From Blastocatellia bacterium (GTDB taxonomy: Bacteria > Acidobacteriota > Blastocatellia > Chloracidobacteriales > JADJPF01): a DNA stretch of 64,000 bases. The notes below the pieces were generated by a model. It saw only the letters and a list, made by a program, of their open reading frames with translations, was not told the origin of the DNA and ran no database searches. Positions 36,260-44,461 of the stretch are shown here, piece after piece. A program made the translations under genes and the position numbers. How positions within the stretch are numbered: the first letter of the stretch is position 1; every line of letters starts with the position of its first letter. The DNA is taken from the NCBI GenBank assembly GCA_016713405.1, contig JADJPF010000003.1:434001-498000 (forward strand). The letters run 5' to 3'.

Positions 36260-37368
36260 CAATCTTTAATAACCAAAGATCGCTGCTTAAGTTTTTCAAT
36301 TTGCTTTTCGTTTACTTGATAACCTAAACCTGCTGATGTTGGCACGTTGATAGTGCCGTTTGAATTTACTTCTATTTCTGGCTCAACAATATCTTGTGTC
36401 CAATAACGCTTACTAGCAGAAACATCACCTGGCAAAACAAACCCTGCAAGCGATGAAAGCGCGATGTTATGAGCGCGACCAATACCACTTTCTAACATTC
36501 CACCACACCAAACCGGGATATTTTTTTTATAACAATAATCATGAATTTCTTTCGCGCTCGCATGACCACCTACACGGCCAAGTTTGATGTTAATAATTTT
36601 TCCAGCATTTATAGACAAGGCTTTTCTTGCATCATCAACACTTAAAATTGACTCATCTAAACAAATTGGTGTCGTAATTTGTCGCTGTAACTCGCTATGA
36701 TCAACTATGTCATCATGTTCTAATGGTTGTTCAATCATCATTAAATTATAGACATCAAAAGATTTTAATAACTCTAGGTCTGATAAGCTATAAGCCGAGT
36801 TAGCATCAACCATTAGTTGAATATTAGGAAAGCTATTTCTTACAGCTTTAATCAAACTTTCGTCAAGGCCAGGCTTAATTTTAATTTTAATTCTTTTGTA
36901 ACCTGCTGATAGCTCTCTTTCTATTTTCTGAAGTAAATCTGTGGTGCTGTCTTGAATGCCTATAGAAACACCGCAAGGAATTTCTTTAAGCGTTCCACCT
37001 AAAGCTTGGCTAAGAGAAATATTTTTAGCTTGGCTGTAAAGCTCCCAAACGGCTGTTTCAAGTGCTGCTTGTGCCATTTTATGCCCGCGAAGTTGAGGAA
37101 AAAATTGTGTAATTTCGCTTGGATGGGAAAATTCTTTATTAATTAAGCTTGGAGCTAAATATTTAGAAATTATAAGCCAAGCTGTATCAATTGACTCATG
37201 ATTATAAAAAGGGTGTTCCGGCGCAGTGCATTCACCATAACCAATAACTCCATCCGCCCAAATTTTAATGATTAAAATTCGACGTAATGTTGTACGACCA
37301 AAACTAGTTTCAAATGGTGAAATCAGCGGCATAGCGATTTCTTTTAGCTCAATTTGTTCAATTCTCAT
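36259..37368 (-). CDS. menC: o-Succinylbenzoate synthase / N-acylamino acid racemase type enzyme
   Basis: The 369-residue protein is an enolase-superfamily member of the MenC/NSAR branch. Catalytic and metal residues are in place: the KIKIKPG lysines (Lys163 and Lys165), Asp188 in VDANSAYS, Glu213 in MIEQPL, Asp238 in CLDESI, and Lys262 in NIKLGRVGG. The run MLESGIGRAHNIAL and the LPGDVSASKRYW stretch are typical of this branch rather than of dipeptide epimerases. It would make o-succinylbenzoate for menaquinone, but the same scaffold can racemise N-acylamino acids. No other men gene is nearby, so the physiological role is uncertain. Confidence 0.85.
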   Translation of the reverse strand: MRIEQIELKEIAMPLISPFETSFGRTTLRRILIIKIWADGVIGYGECTAPEHPFYNHESIDTAWLIISKYLAPSLINKEFSHPSEITQFFPQLRGHKMAQAALETAVWELYSQAKNISLSQALGGTLKEIPCGVSIGIQDSTTDLLQKIERELSAGYKRIKIKIKPGLDESLIKAVRNSFPNIQLMVDANSAYSLSDLELLKSFDVYNLMMIEQPLEHDDIVDHSELQRQITTPICLDESILSVDDARKALSINAGKIINIKLGRVGGHASAKEIHDYCYKKNIPVWCGGMLESGIGRAHNIALSSLAGFVLPGDVSASKRYWTQDIVEPEIEVNSNGTINVPTSAGLGYQVNEKQIEKLKQRSLVIKD

Positions 37369-37577
37369 GGTTTCTATTAAGTAATTCTATAAATGTTTTA
37401 AGATGAATATTTTATGACTTTCTAAAAGTGTTAATTTAAGCATAAAAATAAAAAATATTTTATGAAGATCTAAAAAAAGCTGGTATATAGTTATCAAACA
37501 AGCCGATTTACTTTTGTTAACTATTTCATCATTTTACACAAATCAAAAATTTATTTTTAACCATTGTAGGAGGGTAT

Positions 37578-38999
37578 ATGCCAAGTTCAGTAGGTGGTAA
37601 TGGAGGATCTAGAGATAGCGGTAATTCACGTAGTTGTGATTCTATGTCATCATCACAACGTAGCAATAGCATTAGTAATTCTAATAGCAACAGCACTAGT
37701 AGTAGCCGTAGTAGCCAATCAAGTCAATCTCAAGGCAACTTGGCTGGGATGAATGTTTCCAGAAGTAACTCTCCTAAAGAAAGCCCAGCAGCACAAGCAG
37801 CACAAGCAGCAAGATGTAACCCTGCTCGTGGCAACATGAATGGAATGAATGTAGCTAAAAGCACTACTCCAAAAGAAAGTCCAGCTATGCAAGCAGCACA
37901 AGCAGCAAGATGTAACCCTGCTGCAAATCGTGCTTCTACACAAGCTAGTAATACAACAAATAATACAGCCAATAACCAAACCGCTAGCCCCAATACAACA
38001 AATAATACATCTAGCGCAGCAAAAGCAGCTAACACCCAACAAGCAGCAAATAAAACAGCCGATGCACAACAAGCAGCCAAGCAAGCCGAAGCTAAACAAG
38101 CTCAAGCTAATTTAGGAAATTTAAGCGTTGCAAAAACTAATGCTGCTACAGAAAGCCCAGTGTCAAAAACAACTGACGCAGCACAAGCAGCCAACACAAC
38201 ACCAAACGCTGCTGCTATTAGTGCTGCTACTACACCTGCTAGCCAAACTCACACGGTAAAAGCAGGCGAAACCCTTTCTGGCATTGCTTCTAAAGCTAAC
38301 ACAACTGTAAAAGACATAGTTGCTGCTAATCCAGAAATTACCAACCCAAATAAAATTAGTGTAGGTCAACAAATCAATGTTCCAAGCGCAGCTAAAGCAA
38401 CAGAAGTTGACGCGCTAGCAACAACTCCTACAGCAGTTGAAGCCATTGCAGCTAAACCTAATGCCCCAGTCAATGGTTTGACTGTCCAGCAATTACGTGC
38501 AATTGTGCCAAATCTACCTTTAGCTAAAGCTCAAGAATATCTACCACACTTAAATGCTGCATTAGCAGAATTTAAGATCAACACCCCAGCCCGCCAAGCT
38601 GCTTTTGTCGCCCAACTAGCGCATGAAAGCGTCGGACTAACAGCATTTGAAGAATTTGCTAGCGGTCGTGCTTATGAAGGCAGACCAGATTTAGGTAACA
38701 CTCAACCTGGCGATGGTGTACGTTTTAAGGGTCGTGGGCCAATTCAATTAACAGGTCGTGCTAATTATCGAGAAGTTGGAAAAGCTTTAGGTATAGATCT
38801 TGAAAATAACCCTAAATTAGCTTCTACTCCAGAAGTTGGTTTTCGCGTTGCAGGTCAATTTTGGGAAAGAAATGGCTTGAATGAGCTTGCTGACGCACAA
38901 AAATTTGATTCTATTACCAAGCGTGTAAATGGTGGTTTTAATGGTAAAGCTGACCGAGATCGTTATTATGCCCGCGCTAAAGATGTATTAGATGTTTAA
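37578..38999 (+). CDS. LysM and GH19-type murein hydrolase-like protein
   Basis: The 473-residue protein has three parts. Residues 1-220 are low complexity: a serine/asparagine-rich start (SNSISNSNSNSTSSSRSSQS) and alanine/glutamine-rich repeats. A LysM domain covers about 224-270 (HTVKAGETLSGIASKANTTV to ISVGQQINVPS) and would bind peptidoglycan or chitin. Residues about 297-473 resemble GH19 chitinase/endolysin enzymes, with Glu350 in AHESVGL, FKGRGPIQLTGRANY and VNGGFNGKADR. No signal peptide is present, so export must be unconventional, by lysis, or the true target is internal. AGGAGG precedes the ATG and a strong terminator follows. Confidence 0.88.
   Translation: MPSSVGGNGGSRDSGNSRSCDSMSSSQRSNSISNSNSNSTSSSRSSQSSQSQGNLAGMNVSRSNSPKESPAAQAAQAARCNPARGNMNGMNVAKSTTPKESPAMQAAQAARCNPAANRASTQASNTTNNTANNQTASPNTTNNTSSAAKAANTQQAANKTADAQQAAKQAEAKQAQANLGNLSVAKTNAATESPVSKTTDAAQAANTTPNAAAISAATTPASQTHTVKAGETLSGIASKANTTVKDIVAANPEITNPNKISVGQQINVPSAAKATEVDALATTPTAVEAIAAKPNAPVNGLTVQQLRAIVPNLPLAKAQEYLPHLNAALAEFKINTPARQAAFVAQLAHESVGLTAFEEFASGRAYEGRPDLGNTQPGDGVRFKGRGPIQLTGRANYREVGKALGIDLENNPKLASTPEVGFRVAGQFWERNGLNELADAQKFDSITKRVNGGFNGKADRDRYYARAKDVLDV
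37734..37925 (+). repeat. Tandem 96-base coding repeat
   Basis: Two adjacent 32-codon units (37734-37829 and 37830-37925) encode GN-x-x-GMNV-x-(R/K)S and PKESPA-x-QAAQAARCNPA. A third, heavily diverged copy begins near 38115 (NLGNLSVAKTNAATESP). Confidence 0.8.
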
Positions 39000-39021
39000 G
39001 CTTGTTATATACCCTCCTATT

Positions 39022-39055
39022 AAAAAAAGCCTAGCTAAATCAGCTAGGTTTTTTT
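39022..39055 (+). terminator. Intrinsic terminator of the LysM-GH19 gene
   Basis: CCTAGCT pairs with AGCTAGG around AAATC; an A-run precedes and seven T residues follow. It lies about 25 bases after the stop codon. Confidence 0.88.
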
Positions 39056-39200
39056 GTTTTGAGAGCTTTCATCAAAATTAATCTTTCCTAATATTTCCCC
39101 TATTTTCTTTTTTAATTTATGCTAAAGTAAAACATATCTTTTTACTAATATAACTTAGTCTAATGTATTAATTTAACTACTTAGGGAGAAAAGATATTTT

Positions 39201-39692
39201 ATGAAATTAGAAAAACTCTCGTCTCCCGGATTTCTTCTAGCCTTACTGCTACTTTTGACCAACGATTTTATTTTTAAGCCTATTTTTCATAATTTTATTA
39301 CAGGAAAACTTTCTGATTTTGCAGGGCTTTTTGTCTTTCCAATTTTTTGGCTAGCACTTTTTCCAAATAGGAAAAAGATAATTTACTTTTTAACAGCCTT
39401 TTTATTTGTCTTTTGGAAATCATTCTATTCTCAAGCTTTAATAGACATTTGGAATAGTCTTGAGTTACTAAATATCCATCGTGTTGTTGATTATACAGAT
39501 TTATTTGCACTGTTAATTTTACTTGTATCATATTACTATGATCAATTTGCTATTTTAATAAAAACAAGTCGATTAGCTTACAGTGTGCTTATTTCAATTT
39601 CGTTATTTGCTTTTATTGCAACAAGTTATGTAAGGCCAGAACATTTTTATGAAAATAAAGATTATTATTTTGACTTTTCAAAACAGAGCTAG
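39201..39692 (+). CDS. Membrane protein of unknown function
   Basis: The 163-residue protein has about four hydrophobic segments (near 10-30, 41-55, 60-75 and 98-145). A conserved-looking loop, FITGKLSDFAGLFVFP at about 32-47, recurs in uncharacterised membrane proteins of several phyla as far as I can recall, but no function is attached to it. GGGAG lies 12 bases before the ATG. A decayed gene follows directly, so this may be the last intact member of an old cluster. Confidence 0.7.
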   Translation: MKLEKLSSPGFLLALLLLLTNDFIFKPIFHNFITGKLSDFAGLFVFPIFWLALFPNRKKIIYFLTAFLFVFWKSFYSQALIDIWNSLELLNIHRVVDYTDLFALLILLVSYYYDQFAILIKTSRLAYSVLISISLFAFIATSYVRPEHFYENKDYYFDFSKQS

Positions 39693-39761
39693 TAAAAAGA
39701 ATGAATTATATGAAAAAAGAATGTATTAAACGCTCCATCGAAATTGAGGAGCAAAGGATAA

Positions 39762-40054
39762 ATGAAAAAGAAACTATGTACAACATTACTTTTTGCTCTT
39801 GTTTATGTAGACCATACCAAGATAAACTACCCCTATTGTTTGTCACATTGTAGTTAAAAGAGAACAAGAAAAATCACAGATTTCATTAATTTCAATCCCT
39901 TATCCTTATGTAGACAAAAATGCTAACCATGATTGCCGTAATGCCACTCCAAAAGGAAGAAAAATCTACAGATGAGGATCAAAAAGAATTTTTATTACGC
40001 ATTTTTGAGAAAGAATTTATAGATAGGTTAAAATATGGCAGATTTGAAGATTAA
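39762..40054 (+). pseudogene. Frameshifted remnant of an exported protein
   Basis: A well-placed AAAGGATAA-ATG at 39762 opens a signal-peptide-like start (MKKKLCTTLLFALVYVD) that stops at 39855. From about 39841 coding character continues in the next frame (CHIVVKREQEKSQISL, IPYPYVDKNA) to a TGA at 39973. From about 39950 it moves to the third frame (KKEEKSTDEDQKEFLLRIF) to a TAA ending at 40054. Three frames in sequence, each with natural codon use, fit a gene of about 98 codons broken by two indels. Sequencing error is the other explanation. The remnant runs into the next broken gene. Confidence 0.55.
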
Positions 40055-40644
40055 AACACAGTCACTTCCAGAACGTTGTGAGATTTGCCATAAAGTGGAT
40101 CTCTTTGATCCGATAGCTAATTTTTGTCAGCGTTGCAATAACATAACCAAACCATCTAAAAGCCAAAAGTTAATCAATAATTTAGTAAATCATCCTCAAC
40201 TAAGAAATGTTAATAATTGGAAAATTTTATTTACATTTATCATTAGTCGTTGGGTGACAGAGCCTTTATTCAAATAGGATTTACTTTGGTAAGCCTTTAC
40301 TTAAAGGTGATGTCATATTTTACATTTTTATTCCGGCAAGCCTTGTAATTGTAATAATAATGGCATTATGGCTTTTGACTTATGAAATTTTTGATCAAAA
40401 GCATTTTAATATTGCTATTGCTGGAAGCATTTTAAGTTACATAACTTTGTTATTGTTAGTATGGCTTGAAATAAAGCTACAAATAAATGTCTATTATTCT
40501 GGACTAGGGGCTTTTTTTGTTGGTTTATTTGGCTTTGGTTTAATAACAATTAGCGATTTTCGCTTAGAGCTAGCCAAATCTTTTTTAATGACTAACCAAG
40601 AAAAAATTGATCATAATAAAATACACATAACTAGTAGTAATTAA
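40035..40644 (+). pseudogene. Frameshifted zinc-ribbon membrane protein
   Basis: The first half (40035-40277, 80 codons) encodes a CxxC-CxxC zinc ribbon (CEICHKVDLFDPIANFCQRC) and ends in ISRWVTEPLFK. The second half continues one frame over, open from 40258 to 40644, beginning YFGKPLLKGDVIFYIF and holding two or three membrane helices (LVIVIIMALWLLTYEIF, GSILSYITLLLLVWLEI). A single indel between 40255 and 40277 would restore a protein of about 200 residues. Either half could in principle be made alone, but the second has no ribosome-binding site. Function unknown. Confidence 0.6.
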
Positions 40645-40648
40645 AATT

Positions 40649-41443
40649 TTAACTCACTTTAATATTATTAATCCAAGAAACTACGTAATCTGCATAAGCT
40701 TGCCAGAGTTCTGGAAAACGTGTGACATTGGGGATGTGATTAACCTCTAACAAATGTTTGGTTCCTTTTTCAGTAACAATATAGTCATTTGCTAGGATTT
40801 CTAGCCCAAAACCTTTTCCTATAGCTTTAGTATCTTCAAGTAATTCTTGGTCTACTTCCATAAAATCAGATGCTTCAGAATGAATAGATTTAAGCCAGCT
40901 TTCACCCTCTAAGCGAATTTGCCAGTATTTATCACCAATAATTACAAGTCTAACGGCTTGGCCTGCTAAAAAATCTTCTATGATGCAAGCTTCTGAACTT
41001 GTCCAATTGCCTGTAAAACGCTCTTTATTTTCTCCACAATGCCAGTTGCCCCATTTGGCTACTTTTTCTGTGTCTGACTGAAATAATGTTCCAGGCCCAG
41101 CATAACCCCTTAACGGTAGGCCAAAACGAGTGTATTCTAAAGCCCGTGCTAGACAAGGAATTTTTAGCCGTGTATCCATCATTGCACGGGCATTTGGTAA
41201 ACAAGGGCCTCCCCAAAGAACTAAGCCGGCAAAAAAATCTAAGTCATTTTCATAAATCGCATGAAAAACAACTCTGTCTACATTTACCAACCAAGGCCCT
41301 TTGCGTGATTCAACTTGTAGCAGGCCGTCTTTAACTATTATTTGTGGTAAAAGTTCATGCGCTACGGCACGGATATTAATTCTGGAAATGATTTCCTCGT
41401 GTTCTGTTTTGTCTAAGCCTACAATTAAAACTCGTTCTGACAT
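40649..41443 (-). CDS. ATP-grasp domain protein
   Basis: The 264-residue product resembles RimK-like ATP-grasp ligases in its second half. A substrate or nucleotide strand lies at SEACIIEDFLAGQAVRLVII (about 148-167), and the metal-binding end motif is HLLEVNHIPNVTRFPEL near 230-246, where ExN is the classic magnesium pair. The N-terminal third is a pre-ATP-grasp-like domain (RVLIVGLDKTEHEEI). Such enzymes join a carboxylate to an amine or thiol. No partner peptide or biosynthetic gene is adjacent, so substrate is unknown. It converges on the broken gene at 40644, four bases away. Confidence 0.8.
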   Translation of the reverse strand: MSERVLIVGLDKTEHEEIISRINIRAVAHELLPQIIVKDGLLQVESRKGPWLVNVDRVVFHAIYENDLDFFAGLVLWGGPCLPNARAMMDTRLKIPCLARALEYTRFGLPLRGYAGPGTLFQSDTEKVAKWGNWHCGENKERFTGNWTSSEACIIEDFLAGQAVRLVIIGDKYWQIRLEGESWLKSIHSEASDFMEVDQELLEDTKAIGKGFGLEILANDYIVTEKGTKHLLEVNHIPNVTRFPELWQAYADYVVSWINNIKVS

Positions 41444-41616
41444 AATTTATATACTCATATTAAAATTACTTAATATTTGACAAATTAACATCATTTGTTA
41501 TTTTCTAAAATTATGCCATTCAAAGAAAAATCACAAGTTTATTTTTATATAGTGCTTTGTCGTAAGACTGTTGATAAAATGTAGCTCATATTTATTTCCA
41601 AAATAAGGTATTAGAC

Positions 41617-42720
41617 ATGGGACAATATTTGTACACGGCAGAAGACAGCGAAGGAAAAAAAGTTACACAAAGAGTAGAAGCCCCTAATTTAGACTATGCA
41701 AAGATGCGCTTAGAGCGAGAAGGTTATAGAGCAATAGTTTTTCATGAAGATGAAATGATCGAAGAAATAAAAAAGATGTATGCTACCAACCTTGAGGAGT
41801 TACCAAACTATACTCCAGAAATACAACTTAGTGATGTGCAAAAACAAGGTTTTTGGCACAATGTGTTAGTTCAAATAAAAGTTAATAAATCGCTTTTAAT
41901 TCCTTTATTTGTTTTAACTGCGTTTGGGCTTTGGATGGGTTCAACTCTTCTTTGGGTAAGCCTTGTTTTAGATTTATTAATGATAGCTTTTATAACTATC
42001 TTTACTTTACCTAAAATGCTTTTTGATAGCTTAGTGTCGGCTACTCAATGGGCAGAGTGGGATAAAGTCTTTTTTTATGCGGGACTACTTAAAAAAGCAA
42101 CTAAGTTAATTAATTTAGATATGCTTAATCATGAAATTGACATGCGAGTAGCTACAGCTTTAGCTGGAAAAGGGGATTTGGACAAGGCCTTAAAGTTAGT
42201 ACAACAATATGAAAGAGACCCTAATGTCCCTAAATGGCTTCACTACGCGCGGTTAGCTTCGGTTTTTATTGCAGTAAAAGACTATAACAAAGCAACAGAA
42301 TGTCAATTAATGGCAATAGAACTAGGCCCAGATGGTGCAAATACCTTAATAGATTATGCTTTAGGGCTTGCCCGTTATCATAAAGATACAATTAAAGCTA
42401 GAGAAGTTTTAGAGCAGATTAGCACAAAAGAAATGTCAGAACTTGCAGCGATTTTTGTTTCTTTTTGTAAAGGCGTTATTTTAGTCGAGGAACAAAACTA
42501 TTTTGAAGCAAATTTTCATCTTTCTGTAGCTATGAAAAAAATTGCTCCTTATGAAAATTTACCTGATCTTTTAGCAGAAATTAAAGCTTATTGGGCAATT
42601 TCACTAGCTAAAATGGGTGAAAGAGAAAAGGCTACAATGTTGTTTCAACAAGCTAAACCAATATTGCTAGCAAACAAAGAAGCTGAACTTATAAAGCACT
42701 GCCAACAAGTGTTAAGTTAA
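41617..42720 (+). CDS. TPR membrane protein with GspF-like N-terminus
   Basis: The 367-residue protein starts with MGQYLYTAEDSEGKKV and an LREREGY-type helix; this 50-residue segment resembles the extreme N-terminus of type II secretion/pilus proteins of the GspF/PilC family. Two hydrophobic helices lie at about 92-135 (SLLIPLFVLTAFGLWMGST and LVLDLLMIAFITIFTLP). The remaining 220 residues are tetratricopeptide-like helices (ALAGKGDLDKALKLVQQYER, KDYNKATECQLMAIELGPDG). There is no GspF fold. It probably scaffolds a membrane complex. The ADP-ribosylglycohydrolase gene follows after six bases, so the two are likely co-expressed. Confidence 0.75.
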   Translation: MGQYLYTAEDSEGKKVTQRVEAPNLDYAKMRLEREGYRAIVFHEDEMIEEIKKMYATNLEELPNYTPEIQLSDVQKQGFWHNVLVQIKVNKSLLIPLFVLTAFGLWMGSTLLWVSLVLDLLMIAFITIFTLPKMLFDSLVSATQWAEWDKVFFYAGLLKKATKLINLDMLNHEIDMRVATALAGKGDLDKALKLVQQYERDPNVPKWLHYARLASVFIAVKDYNKATECQLMAIELGPDGANTLIDYALGLARYHKDTIKAREVLEQISTKEMSELAAIFVSFCKGVILVEEQNYFEANFHLSVAMKKIAPYENLPDLLAEIKAYWAISLAKMGEREKATMLFQQAKPILLANKEAELIKHCQQVLS

Positions 42721-42726
42721 AAATAT

Positions 42727-43653
42727 ATGACAGATAAAATTAATAGTGCAAATGAGCGTTTAACTAGAGCAAAACTTTCTTTAACAGGGCTTTCCATTGG
42801 AGATAGTTTAGGCGATAGATTTTTCTTAGATCCTGCAATTGCAGAAAATTTAATTTCTGAGCGTGCTTTGCCTAAATCCCCTTGGCATTATACAGATGAT
42901 ACTTTAATGGCAATGTCTATTGTATCTATACTAAGAAAATATGAAAAAATAGATCAAGACCAGCTAGCTAAAAGTTTTGGTGAACGTTATGACAATACTC
43001 GTGGCTATGGCCCAGCTATGCATGGTTTGTTACATCAATTTAGACTTGGTGAAGCTTGGCAAGATGCTGCTAGTAGCTTGTTTAATGGGCGTGGCTCTTA
43101 TGGAAATGGTGCAGCAATGCGAATTGCTCCTTTAGGAGCATATTTTGCTGACGATTTGGACATGGCAATTGAACAAGCTGTTTGTTCAGCAGAAGTAACA
43201 CATACAAATGAAGAAGCAATAGCAGGCGCAATAGCTGTTGCAGTAGCTGCTGCTTGGGCATGGCGAGTTAGAGAAAATAATCCTTTACCCACACGTGCGG
43301 AGTTTTTAGATCTTATTTTGCCAGCTATTCCTAAAACTGAAGTAAGCGGAAAAGTTCGTAAAGCTCGTGACATGGATAAAAATGCTTCTTTGGAATTTGC
43401 TGTTGCTGTATTAGGTAATGGTGTAATGGTTTCTGCTCAAGATACAGTTCCACTAGCTTTATGGTGTGCAGCAACACACCTTAATGATTTTACAGAAGCC
43501 TTTTGGCTAACTGTTAGTGCATTAGGTGATCGGGATACTACTTGTGCTATTGTTGGTGGAATTGTTGCTTTAAGTGCTGGTCAAAAGTCTATACCTAAAG
43601 ATTGGCTATGTTCTAGGGAAGCCTTACCAAATTGGCCTTTTAGAGATAGTTAA
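42727..43653 (+). CDS. ADP-ribosylglycohydrolase family protein
   Basis: The 308-residue enzyme shows the DraG/ARH pattern: the opening LTGLSIGDSLGDRFF, the metal-binding YTDDTLMAMSIV near 56-67, GNGAAMRIAPLGAYFADD near 120-137 and the second metal site GDRDTTCAIVGGIVALSAG near 268-286. Such enzymes remove ADP-ribose from arginine or other groups using two magnesium ions. No ADP-ribosyltransferase is in the window. It follows the TPR membrane protein gene by six bases; what it reverses here is unknown. Confidence 0.9.
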   Translation: MTDKINSANERLTRAKLSLTGLSIGDSLGDRFFLDPAIAENLISERALPKSPWHYTDDTLMAMSIVSILRKYEKIDQDQLAKSFGERYDNTRGYGPAMHGLLHQFRLGEAWQDAASSLFNGRGSYGNGAAMRIAPLGAYFADDLDMAIEQAVCSAEVTHTNEEAIAGAIAVAVAAAWAWRVRENNPLPTRAEFLDLILPAIPKTEVSGKVRKARDMDKNASLEFAVAVLGNGVMVSAQDTVPLALWCAATHLNDFTEAFWLTVSALGDRDTTCAIVGGIVALSAGQKSIPKDWLCSREALPNWPFRDS

Positions 43654-43678
43654 GAATTAAATTCTATAAAAATACTTA

Positions 43679-44440
43679 TCAGAATATACTATTAGATTTA
43701 GAAAAGTAATATCGACTAAATTGATCTTGTTGGCCTCTAGCAAAGCCTGTACAAACCAAACCTTTATCAAACATTGCTTGAAAGTCTTTACGGACTCTTA
43801 AGCGCCATTCTTTAGTTACAGCCAAGCTATCACCACGAATTATGGAAATATCTGTCGGGATTTCTACGTAAGGAGAACTTAGATCAATTGCTGGGTTTTC
43901 GCCTTGGATAGCTTTTTCTACTCGCTCGCTATCTACCCACCATTCAGCCTTTAGCCGATCGGACTCAATCCCTGCATCAAAAATGCTAGTGTTTCCTGTA
44001 CCATAAAAATTTACTTTGTATTCTTTAACAATACAGCCAAGTTTATTGATATTAAAATGTGCATTAAGTGAGCGCAAAGGGTCAAAAGTCCAAGTTACTT
44101 TTTTGAATTGGCGTTTAATTGCTTCTATTCTTTGCCAAAGTTTTAGTTCTCGTCCTAATCCGCTATTGCGATATTCAGGCACGACGGCTAGCATATGAGA
44201 GTAATAAATAGGCTGATTTTGTGGGTCAACACCAGCAAAGGAATGTAAAAAGGCTAGTAATTCATTATTTTCAGTAAATGCCCCTATTAAAAAACCTCCG
44301 CTATTTTGTGAAATTATATAAATTCGTGCAGGAGTAATTTCAAGATCTGTTGTGTGCCAAACCTTACGTTGCAACTCCATGCATTTTTCATAATCTTCAA
44401 AGTTTTCACAACGTCGGATGGTATAATCAGGGACAGACAT
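43679..44440 (-). CDS. GNAT family N-acetyltransferase
   Basis: The 253-residue product fits the COG3375 branch of GNAT proteins. The acetyl-CoA region is AVVPEYRNSGLGRELKLWQR near 88-107. A branch-specific stretch, TWTFDPLRSLNAHFNINKLG near 125-144, follows, then VNFYGTGNTSIFDAG. The C-terminal 80 residues are an extra domain with PYVEIPTDISII. Substrate unknown. It converges with the ADP-ribosylglycohydrolase gene and sits 21 bases downstream of lptD on the same strand, so it may be read from the lptD transcript. Confidence 0.85.
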   Translation of the reverse strand: MSVPDYTIRRCENFEDYEKCMELQRKVWHTTDLEITPARIYIISQNSGGFLIGAFTENNELLAFLHSFAGVDPQNQPIYYSHMLAVVPEYRNSGLGRELKLWQRIEAIKRQFKKVTWTFDPLRSLNAHFNINKLGCIVKEYKVNFYGTGNTSIFDAGIESDRLKAEWWVDSERVEKAIQGENPAIDLSSPYVEIPTDISIIRGDSLAVTKEWRLRVRKDFQAMFDKGLVCTGFARGQQDQFSRYYFSKSNSIF

Positions 44441-44461
44441 AAGTTATTATCCATTAATATA

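Noticed and set aside
36259..37368. Dipeptide epimerase, to pair with the LD-carboxypeptidase in murein recycling
   Set aside because: The conserved stretches around the C-terminal half fit the MenC/N-acylamino acid racemase branch better, and the two genes are far apart.
37719..38105. Two overlapping cysteine-rich minus-strand frames
   Set aside because: They mirror alanine and glutamine codons of the repeat region in the LysM-GH19 gene; no ribosome-binding site.
39710..39853. A 47-codon frame beginning MKKECIKRSIEIEE
   Set aside because: It overlaps the better-supported signal-peptide frame at 39762 and lacks a ribosome-binding site.
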